From: Argopecten irradians
Taxonomy: Eukaryota; Mollusca; Bivalvia; Pectinida; Pectinidae
Direction: 5' to 3'
Length of the DNA: 64,000 bases
Assembly: GCF_041381155.1 (NCBI RefSeq)
Contig: NC_091141.1
Span: forward strand, 23,828,828 to 23,892,827
Part shown: piece after piece, positions 24,501 through 36,232 of the stretch
Layout of the letters: each line of letters opens with the position of its first letter
Position numbering within the stretch: position 1 is the first letter of the stretch
Program-made: the position numbers and the translations under genes
Notes under the pieces: model-generated
Seen by the model: only the letters and a program-made list of their open reading frames with translations
Told to the model about the DNA's origin: nothing
Databases searched by the model: none

Positions 24501-27500
24501 TAAAAGTGCTCAAATTACTATTCAATGTAAAAATAAAGTGACAAAAGCGTATAATTTCACGCATTAATGCTCAATATTTTAATTACCACGAACCTAGTAA
24601 AGATTTACAGCAAAAATTAGCTCGATACAGCTAAAAATACTGGCGCAGTGATGATTTAAGTAAAAGCAATTTAAGCAAAAAATGGTAAAACTTTGACTCT
24701 ACTCAAAGCGAAAAAAGGCACATTTTCAAAATGGCCGCCAAATGGACCATTTCTTAAAATCCCTGTATAAAAAAATCTACTGAAAATACAAATGTAATTT
24801 TTTGACAAAATTTGCATCTGGAAACTTGCTACAGATATTGATAAATTGTATTTGAAAATCTCATAACTTCTTTGATCTTTGTCGAAACGAGACTTCAACG
24901 GGACTGAAACCTCAGAAGAATACATCCTTAATCAAGTGTTATTACGCGCTTACTGAGTATAACACTAACACTAACGATAGTTTTAATTAGAATTAGTACG
25001 TTAACTTTAACATTAGGGATGGAATGCGTCATTGTACTTATAACACTAACACTAACGATAGTTTTAATTAGAATTACGTTAACTTTAACATTAGGGATGG
25101 AATGCGTCATTGTACTTATAACACTAACACTAACGATAGTTTTAATTAGAATTAGTACGGTAACTTTAACATTAAGGATGGAATGCTTCCTTGTACTTAT
25201 AACACTAACACTAACGATAGTTTTAATTAGAATTAGTACGTTAACTTTAACATTAAGGATGGAATGCTTCCTTGTACTTATAACACTAACAATAACGATA
25301 GTTTTAATTAGAATTAGTACGTTAACTTTAACATTAAGGATGGAATGCGTCATTGTACTTATAACACTAACACTAACGATAGTTTTAATTAGAATTAGTA
25401 CGTTAACTTTAACATTAAGGATGGAATGCTTCCTTGTACTTATAACACTAACAATAACGATAGTTTTAATTAGAATTAGTACGTTAACTTTAACATTAAG
25501 GGATGGAATGCTTCCTTGTACTTATAACACTAACACTAACGATATTTTTAATTAGAATTAGTACGTTAACTTTAACATTAAGAATGGAATGCTTCCTTGT
25601 ACTTATAACACTAACACTAACGATAGTTTTAATTATAGAATTACGTTAACTTTAACATTAAGGATGGAATGCGTCATTGTACTTATAACACTAACACTAA
25701 CGATAGTTTTAATTAGAATTAGTACGTTAACTTTAACATTAAGGATGGAATGCGTCATTGTACTTATAACACTAACACTAACGATAGTTTTAATTAGAAT
25801 TAGTACGTTAACTTAAGTTTAACATTAGGGATGGAATGCGTCATTGTACTTATAACACTAACACTAACGATAGTTTTAATTAGAATTAGTACGTTAACTT
25901 TAACATTAAGGATGGAATGCGTCATTGTACTTATAACACTAACACTAACGATAGTTTTAATTAGAATTAGTACGTTAACTTAACTTTAACATTAGGGATG
26001 GAATGCGTCCTTGTACTTATAACACTAACAATAACGATAGTTTTAATTAGAATTAGTACGTTTACTTAAGTTTAACATTAGGGATGGAATGCGTCATTGT
26101 ACTTATAACACTAACACTAACGATAGATTTAATTAGAATTAGTACGTTAACTTTAACATTAAGGATGGAATGCGTCATTGTACTTATAACACTAACACTA
26201 ACGATAGTTTTAATTAGAATTAGTACGTTTACTTAACTTTAACATTAGGGATGGAATGCGTACTTGTATTAATCATTAAATGATTAATTCGAATATTCTG
26301 TGTTATGTTATGAAGATATAACACAAAAACAAAGTGTATAATAAATAAATCGCAAATAGGTTCAGGAGAATTCATCATTCAAAATCTTTAATATAATTCA
26401 TATGATTCAATCTTATTCTATGGAATTGCATATGTTTTGAAGGACTCTTTATTCTAGTGTCCTTTTGTTTCAGCCAACCAGAGATTGCGTTACAAAAGTC
26501 GACGCCATTTTTTACGTTATGAGCTGATAACATTATTTTTTAAGCCAATGAAAATGTTTGTTGTAAGCAAGATTGAATTATTATAATACGCACTTACAAA
26601 TAGTCAATGCTACTCGTCACAGCAACAGCACTTCCGTCCGGAGCCAGAATAGAGAAATGCGCAGTTCCATGGTCGTACGCCTGGTATGACATGTTGGTGT
26701 AGAATGACGTGTTATGTGTCCTGTGTTGGTCTAGACGACGTCTGACGTCATCGGCAAATTCTCTTGACGTCATTTCGTCAACAATCTGGAAGTGTTGTAA
26801 TGTCACATGAAATGTAAAAAATAGTAATAATAATAAACATCACAAATGCCGACGTAAGGAAACGTATAAAAAACTTAAGGTAAATGTAGGCAAAATGTGG
26901 GTTTACATACACATTTCTGAAAAAAAAATAAAACAATGATGTTTGGAAGTATTCGAATTTTCTGTGTCATTGATGAAACTGATATTCAAATACATGCCAA
27001 TTCCGAAAAAAACTAGATACTCAAATAAAAATCAGATGGTATATTGAAATAGACAATTCACGTACAGAACCATAAAATGTTGCAGTCGTTACTGATTTTC
27101 ATTTTATTTTGACATTTGTTTTATGTTCCGTTTGCAATTCAATTGAATAAAATGCCAGGGCACCTTTCCTTCATAAATTAAAAAAATGAGCTTTATAAGA
27201 TGCCACTTAATTAGTCAACATCTACGATTAAGCCCCTCACGATCCACGAATCATAAAGTCAACTCACCTCTTTTATATTCGGTACAAAGGCTGGGTCGCC
27301 AAGCTGCCATCTTTGTCCAAATGCAAATTTAATAGCTTCAATGATAATGTGTAACGTTTTGGCATATGTTTCTGGGGATGACAACGCATCGGCAGAAAAG
27401 TTAAATCCTGAAACAACGGAAGTGCAATTTTGAGCCTTTGAAATTCTTTCGAACCATTACGAAAGTAGATACATTTAGTTATATTTTTATCCCGGCAATA

Positions 27501-30500
27501 AATAAGATTATATTTTATAAGTATTTATAGCTGGAGCGAAGTTACTTATATCTTTGTAATGACTTCTGATTGTTCTTTCTTGAAGAAATGGATATTTTTT
27601 TTACATTTTCTGTAAAGCATATCTTTTGTACAAATACTTTTTATTGTGGATATACACAGTCTTTTGACCATGCTTCATGTCGAATAGTACTAGCCAATTA
27701 TATAACTTCATCTAGTGACAATTTGACGGAAGTGTACATATTTACTTTAAGCAGTAATTTATAATAAACGTTCTTATTTTAGATAATAATTATCGTATAT
27801 TAGGTACCACAGCCGACCTTGTAGTATATTGAGAATAAGTCCAAGAACAGGCCCACCGCTAGGTGCTCCCATAGTTAATAATGTGACATCACCGAGATCG
27901 ATGGACATGCCTTCCTCAACCACAGGAACATATTCAGCTAGGTCTTTCTTTGTAATGACACCGCCTGGAATTCATTTAAACATGTTATGGTACATTGTTT
28001 AATTAAAAGAGGATTAAGGTTGAAACGGATAATTACAAATCAAATACAAATCGCAAAAACATATTTTAACCACGTGCACAACTTAGTAATTTGTTTTTAA
28101 AACACAAAATTAAATTACAGTAGGCATGTCTTCAGGAATGGAAACGAAAAATATCTTCACTGAAAAAAATATTTAGTTTTTAATGTATGTTATTTTATAA
28201 ATTGGAAATACTAAATCATAAGTCCAAGTCTTCAAAAAAATCCGTAGAAAAAAAATTACACGCAAAATGACAAAGACATGCTTAGTTTTCTGCTAACGAG
28301 GTATATCGATGTTGAAAGCTATGTTATTGTTAAGCTGACACATTCATATTTTAGCACATTTTATTTTATATCTTAAACGTACTAATCTTGGCGCTTTCAG
28401 AATTTACAGTAAAATAGATCTTGGCCATGTTAGAGCAATAGAGAATTATCGCTTTCACCACATTAGAGCTACTTAAATGATAAACAGTTAATACAATTAA
28501 CACAAATAAATTTTAGTGCAACCTTTCCGGCACAAAAACGCTCAAAAATTACGTAACAGTAACTGCGATTAAAGGTTTTGACAAATTGTATACGTGATTA
28601 ATGTTTTATCCCTGGTATTTTACCCTTTGATTGTATTTCACGAGCAATGGTGTCCGCCACCGGCCCCTCGTGTAGATAAGCGGGTCCGTGATCTGCTAAT
28701 CCTCTTAAGGTCTTGGCCAGTTGAGGCCTTTTGATGACAGCTCCTTCGGGGGCTATCTTTCCCTCATCATCACAGTAAACGTTACTAGTAAGACCAGCAA
28801 ATAAGCAAATAGGATTCAATAAATAAATGGATGGCTTTTTAAGAATAGTAATCGTAATGTTATTACATATCATACAGTGGCTTTCTTAAAAAAAATACGA
28901 ATCAATATTTCACGACCATGCTCAAAGATTATATCTCACCAACCAGTCACTTATTATTTCAAAGATTGAATTACTGCAACCTCGATATCAACATTCTAAT
29001 TAAAATTAGACTAAATTCCACTCCATTACGATACTATACGATTTATAAGTTTAATTGTTTAATTTTATTTACATTAATTTGGAGTTTTAATAGAACAAAT
29101 TACGAATGACTGTTTTAATATATGCAACAATAACGATTAGCTAGGGGAAATGACATTATACAAGTAAATTGTTGAAACAAAAATACTTGATATATATAAT
29201 TGATATGAAAGAATGTCAGCTTATAGGATGATATATATGTACATGTTACCTAGTGAAATTACAATACGGAAGTACATTTTAATGGTTCAAATGGATTATG
29301 TGTCTGATACATAAACAAAGGTTAGCCTACAATAACCACAATACAAAAGTCTGTGCTGTTTAAGTAAGGCATAAGTATATACATAATTTATATGAAAAAT
29401 GGCTATTTCAAAATTAAACACGAAATAATGCTTACCAAAATTCCGTATTCTGGGATAAATCCACATCCTCTCGGAGTAAGTAATCGAAACATAGTCTAGG
29501 AGTATGTGCCAGGTAGTGGCCGTTTTCAGCAAGGTCGATGGTCGGTAGAAAGAGGTCTTTCCACGGAAGACGTCCATACCTGCGATGCGCCTCCCAGAAG
29601 CCCATAACCTCACCAGGAACGCCAATAGACAACGCATCTGTCATGTGTGAAGGATATTACCAAAATGTTTGATATCACATAGAACTAACAACAAGTGTAG
29701 AGTTTTCTAAGGTAATGGAGGTTATCAAATCTAAACAAAAAAAGCTAAAACGAGAGGGAAAGGGCAATTTAGAAAAGAGGGCTGATGCTGTTTCAGACAA
29801 AGACATAGATAAATTGTATGACGTAGGTCAACTTGGTTCACACAACCCTGACAGTTTGTTAAGAACAGTTTGGTTTCTAAATACTGTGCATTTTGGCATG
29901 CGAGGTGTTACTGAACACAGGGATATGTGTTGGGGGGATATTAAGCTTCAGAGCTCGCTAAAGCTCGTGTCTTTTGTAACTTTTAAAAAATAATTCACTC
30001 GAGTGAAATAAATTCAATATCTAATAGCTGCTCGTTGTGTAACCTCTATATATACGTCCATGTGTTTGACAACAATTGACTTTAATGGATACTGTTTATT
30101 TCCCTACTTACTACGGGATTAGCATTATGTGTAAACGGTTCTAAACGCAACTGCATTCCACTGTAATATATTGGTGCTACATGTTCTCTTTATATCTTTC
30201 TTCACACACACATACAAAAAAGTCATATTTTAACAATCATCATAACACTATTTTAAAAAAAAATCAAAAGTTTCAAATTAAAAACATCTCCCTTTTCACG
30301 TTGATGGACATCGTAAGATTTATTCCTAATACTGTTTTTATTTTTTATCACATTTTACTAAAGACTGACTCTATTATACTCACTATGATTTGGCCCCTTC
30401 TTGTTATTGAGCTCCAAAGTTAGAGCTTGTGGCGCCGTCTCTCGGGCGTTTATCGTCAGAGTTTTCTTTGTCTCAGCATCATATATTACCATAAGGTGAC

Positions 30501-32332
30501 CTGTCGTTCAAACGTTCAATGGGCACTATTGTTACTTATACATGACAATGACAACAAAGAATGGACATCATTGCTACTAAAACAATGCTGGATATGAGTT
30601 TCACTAAAACAATGTTGGATATGAGTTTCACTAAAACAATGTTGGATATGAGTTTCACTAAAACAATGTTGAATATGAGTTTCACTAAAACAATATTGAA
30701 CATGAGATTCACTAAAACAATGTTGAATATGAGTTTCACTAAAACAATATTGAACATGAGATTCACTAAAACAATGTTGAATATGAGTTTCACTAAAACA
30801 ATGTTTAATATGAGTTTCACTAAAACAATGTTGAATATGAGTTTCACTAAAACAATGTTGGATATGAGTTTCACTAAAACAATATTGAATATGAGTTTCA
30901 CTAAAACAATGTTGAATATGAGTTTCATCAAAACAATGTTGGATACAAGTTTCACTAAAACAATATTGAACATGAGATTCACTAAAACAATGTTGAATAT
31001 GAGTTTCACTAAAACAATGTTTAATATGAGTTTCACTAAAACAATGTTTAATATGAGTTTCACTAAAACAATGTTGGATATGAGTTTCACTAAAACAATA
31101 TTGAATATGAGTTTCACTAAAACAATGTTGAATATGAGTTTCATCAAAACAATGTTGGATGCAAGTTTCACTAAAACAATTTTGAACATGAGATTCACCA
31201 AAACAATGTCTAATATGAGTTTCAGTCACTAAAACAATGTTGGTTATGATTTTCACTATATATAAACTTTATTTATTTTACATCGATTGAGAAACAAGTT
31301 ATACAACTTATGTAAATCACTCACGATGGCCCGAATGTAAGCGCACGAGTGGTCTTAGTGTGGGAGGAAACCGGAGTGCCATGAGAAAACCCATGTGATC
31401 GGGCAGGTGACCCCTGACCTTTACACGTCCGTGCCGGGGATCGAACCCCGGCCGGCTAGGTGAAAGGCGAGCAGCTTAATCACTACATCACCCGACCAAC
31501 CAGATTGAGTTTCACAAAAAAATTGAATATTATTTTACTTAAACAATAATAAGTGTTGATTTCCATAATTACTAAGCTATATGAATGTTACATAACGTAC
31601 ATCCCAATATCCTTACATTTTAAGATGATATCCAAATATTACGCATCATATTTTCTCCTATCCGCAGACTATGAGGTTAAATTTAAATGTGATGTGATAT
31701 AACATACCTCCTCCGATGCCCATACTATGGGGTGACATGAGCCCGGAACACAACAGTGTAGCTATTGTTGCGTCGACAGCGGATCCTCCTTTCGTAAATA
31801 TGTTTCTACAAAGTTGATTTGCTTAATAACTTAATACCAAGGTTGATTAAGTTAGATGCTTACCTCTCTTGCACTTAAAAAAATCTTCATTGATTTATAA
31901 TTTTTGTTTGAGTTGTCATCTTTTGATGAAACGATTTGTTTCAAATTTCTTAAACATATATTTAGTTATTTTTACTACCATGAGACAGGTTAGTATCAAA
32001 TGATTGTATCCTATGATAATATCCATGCTGACATTTCTTAAACATCTTATAAGATGAAGTAAAACCAACATCTATTTTCAATCACGTTACCTGCCAATCT
32101 CTGAACATGTTTCGTGGTCAGAACTTACAGCTCCTTGACCAGTAGTCAAAGGCTCGTAGTTGTGGCTACTGTCATGACCCTGGATTGCTAGTACGATTCC
32201 CAGGGTCAGTGCTATGGTATAGACAATCACAAATACCAAACATATTCCGATGACCGTCAATGGCCGGCTAGTAATGCACTCTAGAAAACCGCTGTCCTTC
32301 GGCAGAGGCCTGTTGATAAATGAATCTTGCAT
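21503..32332 (-). CDS. GGT: Gamma-glutamyltransferase (GGT1/GGT5-like), 12 coding exons, complete
   Basis: Cleaves the gamma-glutamyl bond of glutathione and its conjugates at the cell surface and transfers the glutamyl group to water or an acceptor. Coding exons, minus strand: 32091-32332, 31708-31805, 30384-30500, 29436-29637, 28624-28784, 27818-27964, 27268-27407, 26598-26785, 23344-23413, 22928-23068, 22153-22266, 21503-21646. All junctions are GT-AG, the phases agree and the total is 587 codons, close to human GGT1 (569). Residues about 25-50 form one N-terminal membrane anchor, as in type II GGTs. Family motifs: [22 protein letters not shown] (glutamate-binding Arg), VPGE, and DHGTAH with Thr410, the self-cleavage nucleophile that starts a 178-residue small subunit. 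Then [21 protein letters not shown] (oxyanion serines) and GGAGG. Relative to human GGT1, Asn401 is Asp, Thr399 is Ser and Glu420 is Gln (Gln as in bacteria). The loop after NNQMTDF is short. A CAACAG acceptor just before the ATG suggests an upstream untranslated exon. Confidence 0.93.
23574..23902. repeat. Satellite with 78/81-bp unit, short block
   Basis: About four units, each with GGAATGCGTCATTGTACTT, ACACTAACACTAACGATAG and TTTTAATTAGAATTA. The same unit forms the block at 24957-26275. It lies in the GGT intron between 23413 and 26598. Unit lengths are multiples of three, so both strands stay open by accident. Confidence 0.85.
23919..24931. mobile_element. TTAA-flanked non-autonomous element, about 1.0 kb
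   Basis: The left end reads TTAAGGATGTACTCCTCTGAG and the right end is the near complement (CTCAGAAGAATACATCCTTAA). TTAA at both ends fits a piggyBac-type target-site duplication with GGATGTAYTC termini. The family assignment is inference. No transposase frame is present. It separates the two satellite blocks. Confidence 0.7.
24957..26275. repeat. Satellite with 78/81-bp unit, long block, about 16 copies
   Basis: Tandem copies of the unit seen at 23574-23902. Variants differ in GCGTCATT versus GCTTCCTT, and in loss or gain of AGT or of ACTTA steps. Early units keep a multiple-of-three period, so long open frames appear on both strands (about 25019-25555 +, 24928-25353 -). They have no gene-like content. 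Confidence 0.88.
29715..29943 (+). pseudogene. Crypton-type tyrosine recombinase (DUF3504-like) fragment
   Basis: About 76 codons resemble the DUF3504 region found in ZMYM2/3/4, QRICH1 and KCTD1-related proteins, which derive from Crypton transposons. Supporting motifs: KREGKGN, ADAVSD, then [16 protein letters not shown] and [12 protein letters not shown]. The homology stops at about 29943, where it runs straight into half of a family B hairpin MITE. It lies on the + strand inside a GGT intron (between 29637 and 30384), antisense to GGT. No complete recombinase surrounds it, and the catalytic Tyr region is absent. Confidence 0.65.
29952..30044. repeat. Half copy of family B hairpin MITE
   Basis: Matches the right half of 11649-11816 from the loop (CGCTAAAGCTC) to the end (GTGTAACC). 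The left arm is missing and is replaced by the recombinase fragment. Confidence 0.7.
30560..31255. repeat. 27-bp minisatellite, about 25 copies
   Basis: Units read ATGAGTTTCACTAAAACAAT plus GTTGGAT or close variants. The period is a multiple of three, so three long frames stay open (about 30516-31256 on -, 30536-31201 on -, 30561-31232 on +). They are repeats, not genes. It lies in the GGT intron between 30500 and 31708. Confidence 0.9.
31262..31500 (-). mobile_element. tRNA-derived SINE, copy S1
   Basis: Minus strand. The tRNA-like head has an A box at about 31471-31490 (TGATGTAGTGATTAAGC) and a B box at about 31437-31447 (GGTTCGATCCC). A body with GGTTTTCTCATGG and CGGTTTCCTCCCACA follows, common in SINEs of marine invertebrates, then an AT-rich tail (AAATAAATAAAG). 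It directly abuts the 27-bp minisatellite. RNA polymerase III would transcribe an intact copy. Confidence 0.75.
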
Positions 32333-33158
32333 AAAATAAAAAGGATAAGTCCTGTTGACAAATTATTTTTTGTTATTATATATAGTTTTTCTCTCACCTC
32401 TTTTACTCTGATATATTTCTTTGTTAATAAGTTATTTTGATAGCATCATTGCCATTCTTCCTCCTTTTTAACTCTCAGTACAAATTATTTTGTCATCTCG
32501 CTTAAATGACTGCAAAAATATTCCATTTTCTCAATATCTCTTCAATACTATGTCAGGGTACAATTCAATACAGCAATATTTTAAATTAAACGACGAAGCA
32601 AATCATTACACCTTTATATTGTTCTACATCCCTTATGAAATATAAAGCAAACAATATTCTCAAATCCAACGTTATTATAAAACGATTTTAATTGATACAG
32701 TTGAAATACCAATGTATACCCATCACATCCGACACTCAGTCAATCTCATGTTATATTTAACAGTACAATGGCCAAACCAAGACACTGATCCTATCTCTTT
32801 TTACGCGTGAGCAGACCACAGCTAAAAAGTCTGTTCACCTAGGCCTCAGACCTTAAGTTGTTGATAAGACTTTCTCGGCAGAGTTCTTTACTAAATTATC
32901 TCACAATAGTTTTAAACTTAGGATCGAACATGTACTAGAGAGCCAAATTTTTGGTGTTGTTTTTTAATATTCCAGAGACTAGTTTTTCTCTCACTAGCCA
33001 GTCTAGTTATAACATGATACTTTTTACATTTTAGAATCGTATCGGTACCGAAAACAGAATTTCATAACCACCCATGCATGACCCGTGTGTCTAATGTCAC
33101 CTTATAAACACCTAATCACACTGGTCAGACATGATCATATATATCTCATAATACATGT

Positions 33159-33230
33159 ACATATACATACAGTTCGACATATACATACAGTTCGACATAT
33201 ACATACAGTTCGACATATACATACAGTTTT
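33159..33230. repeat. 18-bp tandem repeat, 4 copies
   Basis: Unit ACATATACATACAGTTCG, three exact copies and one with a changed end. Confidence 0.85.
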
Positions 33231-35221
33231 TTCCCTCCGTCGCCTCCGGTAGATCGAGAATGTCGCTTCCTCATAGATGGCATATTAATAGTCAGGCCTG
33301 TGTGTACTTTGAATATGTCCCTTATCCGTTAATTCTTGTATTCGGCATGGTCAGGAAATGTCACAATAACACAATGTCAAGTCATGAATGCTGAAGGTCT
33401 GATAAGAATGTCCGTGTCAGGTTGCATATAACATTAGTGAGTATTCACTCTCAGGCTTGTTGTGTGCATTTGTATTTTTTTCTTACAAGCGACTTCGTGT
33501 CACGTCACATCTTCAAGGTCGGCTGATCTCATACAGTAGTTACACATAAAGTAACCCACATAGGGGCCATACGGACATATGTAACAATTTTAGCAGTGAA
33601 TATTGTAATCTCTTGTTCTGACTGAACGATTAGTATGTATATTTATGAAAACATAAAAGAGGTTCCTCCTCAAGTGACCGTTGTTTATCATATTTTTCAA
33701 ACTCAAATAGTTACATTGTAATTAGATATTTCAACAATGAAGCTAACTACCCCATGACATGTCATTCCATTATGAAGGGCATCCAGTAGGATTAAAATCT
33801 CAAGAGTCAGTGACCCTTAGCTCTAAAATCATGAGGGTCAAATCAAATTCCTGAGTCAAAATATTAAACTTGAGAGTCAATAATTTATCGCGTCAAAGTT
33901 ATATTTAAATATTTCTACAAGGCAAATTTAATTACCAATAAGATTGATAGTGTTTAAAAAAGTAAATATGACTATTATGTTTCTATACAATAGGTAAAGA
34001 AAATTAAAAAAATAATAATTATGTAAAATTTTGATTTAACTACAGTAATAAAATTTCATATTAAGTTATTAATTATATCCAATTATCTAAATTCTGGAAA
34101 ATTGAAAGGACATTTGAATTATAAATTATTTATTATATTATTTAATCAATCACGTTTTTTTAAATGTTTTATTTATCATAGTCACTACTTCTATTTTTTG
34201 TTTGAAATCAAAATGTTATTAATTCAGCAGTATTTCTAAAACGATCTTTTAAAAATAAATACAATATTCTAATTTATTTTGTGTTTTTTTCCATGTTAAT
34301 CCTCTTTTCATATTTGCCGCCAAAACAAAATAAATGCGGTAAGAGGAACGACTTACGCTTCTCATACTCCAAAGCTGATGGTTTGTGGGTAATGTACATA
34401 TAGGGTTATTCAGGTTACTAACAAAATGGCTACTGCAGCATGTATCAACTATCTACGATCTCAACTCTGTTGTATACCACATTGCAAGTTATGTAACTTT
34501 AATTTATTATAATGGGAATATAATATAGCTTTGATAAAAATATGATTGCTGATAACAATGTGCAGTTTTAGTGGACTGGAGGCGGGTAGGTACTCAGACT
34601 CAGTACAGGTGTGACTTCTTTACCTGTGCTCTAATTGGCAGATTACGGTCGGACTATGTCACAGTTGAGTGAATTTTCAATTGGCGTGGGGTGTTCTACC
34701 AATTAGTGTCACTGACCCTTGCTAATGTACACTTTATTGAGGACTGGACATCACATAATACACTCATACACAAGTCTGATGGGCAGTGGTAGTAAAAATG
34801 TGAAGCGTCAGATTGACGCACGGCATGCAAAGATCGTGCGTCAAAATAAATTTTGCTGCGTCAATGTCCCGAGGTCTCGGGTTAATGGATATTAATACTG
34901 TACCATATTGTTCCTAAATAATGACCCAATATAAACCATAATGATATGATGAATAAGAAACAATTTCTTATAATTGCGATCTAAATGAAAATGCGTCATG
35001 AAAAGAATTACACATCGAAATAATCCATATGTAGCCAATAGGAATCAATATAAATTGGAGATGACCAATGAGAGGCGCGGTAAGTATTTACATACTGGGA
35101 TTTGTAAATATGGACGATAAGCAAATGGGATTTATCTAATAATTTTGCACGGTCATGGTTGCTCTGTAGATGACTGTATGTAAGGAGAGCGGGCGGAACG
35201 ATACACGAGGTTCAAACTGTG

Positions 35222-35432
35222 AACACCAAACAAGAACGTTAAACACCAAACAAGAACGTTTAACATCAAACAAGAACGTTAATCACCAAATAAGAACGTT
35301 AATCACAAAATAAGAACATTAATCACCAAACAAGAACGTTAAACACCAAACAAGAACTTTTAACACAAACAAGAACGTTAATCCCCAAACAAGAACGTTA
35401 ATCCCCAAACAAGAATGTTAATCACAAAATAG
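35222..35432. repeat. About 20-bp tandem repeat, about 10 copies
   Basis: Unit close to AACACCAAACAAGAACGTTA, with single-base and length variants. Confidence 0.85.
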
Positions 35433-36134
35433 GAAGACTGCGATGTGAAAGGTCTATGACCAAAATGACTACAGATAATATTTTTTAACACTTTTTATGG
35501 AGAAATTTCTTGCGGTGATATATCTTAATTATGTAAACTCAGAAATACAGTGTATGTAAGGCATGCTTGTTGTTGACATTTTTCAATAATGTTAATTATA
35601 CATTATCGTACAGTTCTTTACGGTTATAGGGGAGTTAGTATTTAATGGAGAGGACAACTAAGTGTCTTCTAATTTTGTGGATCAATAGCAAGTATGAATA
35701 ACTTCTCAAACTTAAAAAAATGTAATAAAGAAATAAAATGGCACTTTCTACAGTACCCCACGTAAATATCAAGAGGTTTTAATGGTACAAACATATCGCC
35801 AAGGTAATATTTAGACTTGTATGAACTAGTAACTTACATTTGTATCAGGCACATCAGTTAGGACACAATAATGCCATTAGAGTTTATAATAATTAACGGT
35901 ATCTGCCGAAACTGATCCTTTTGTTACAAGCCGAGAGTCGTGTGATTTCCATAAGGATTAATATAAACTGTTAAGTACAGTTGAAGTATACTAGTGATGA
36001 AAACGAATCCTCGTCATATAAGTTTAAAAAAACATATTACTTACATTGGAATGTTTGCTTCATTATGTACATCACTGTCCATCAGTCAATCTGCCACACG
36101 TTTTTCGTTTTCTTAAAAAGATCTAGGAAGCGAA

Positions 36135-36232
36135 AAGGTTCGATATTTCAAAGTTGAATATATTCTGTATTTACATATAATATAAGGTTCGATATTTCAA
36201 AGTTGAATATATTCTGTATTTACATATAATAT
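36135..36232. repeat. 49-bp exact tandem duplication
   Basis: Two adjacent identical copies start AAGGTTCGATATTTC and end CATATAATAT. Lack of divergence means a recent duplication, or possibly an assembly effect. Confidence 0.85.

Noticed and set aside
25019-25816. Long open frames with [10 protein letters not shown] repeats as membrane proteins
   Set aside because: They arise from a satellite with a period divisible by three and are open on both strands.
23069-26597. Apparent loss of the GGT exon that holds the NNxMxDF motif
   Set aside because: A 70-base exon at 23344-23413 with AG acceptor, GT donor, correct phases and NNQMTDF supplies it.
30516-31256. 246-, 223- and 221-codon frames as a repeat protein gene
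   Set aside because: A 27-bp tandem repeat explains all of them; codon text is just the unit repeated.
31432-31500. A true tRNA gene on the minus strand
   Set aside because: A and B boxes are present, but the sequence continues into a SINE body and tail, and the cloverleaf arms do not pair well.
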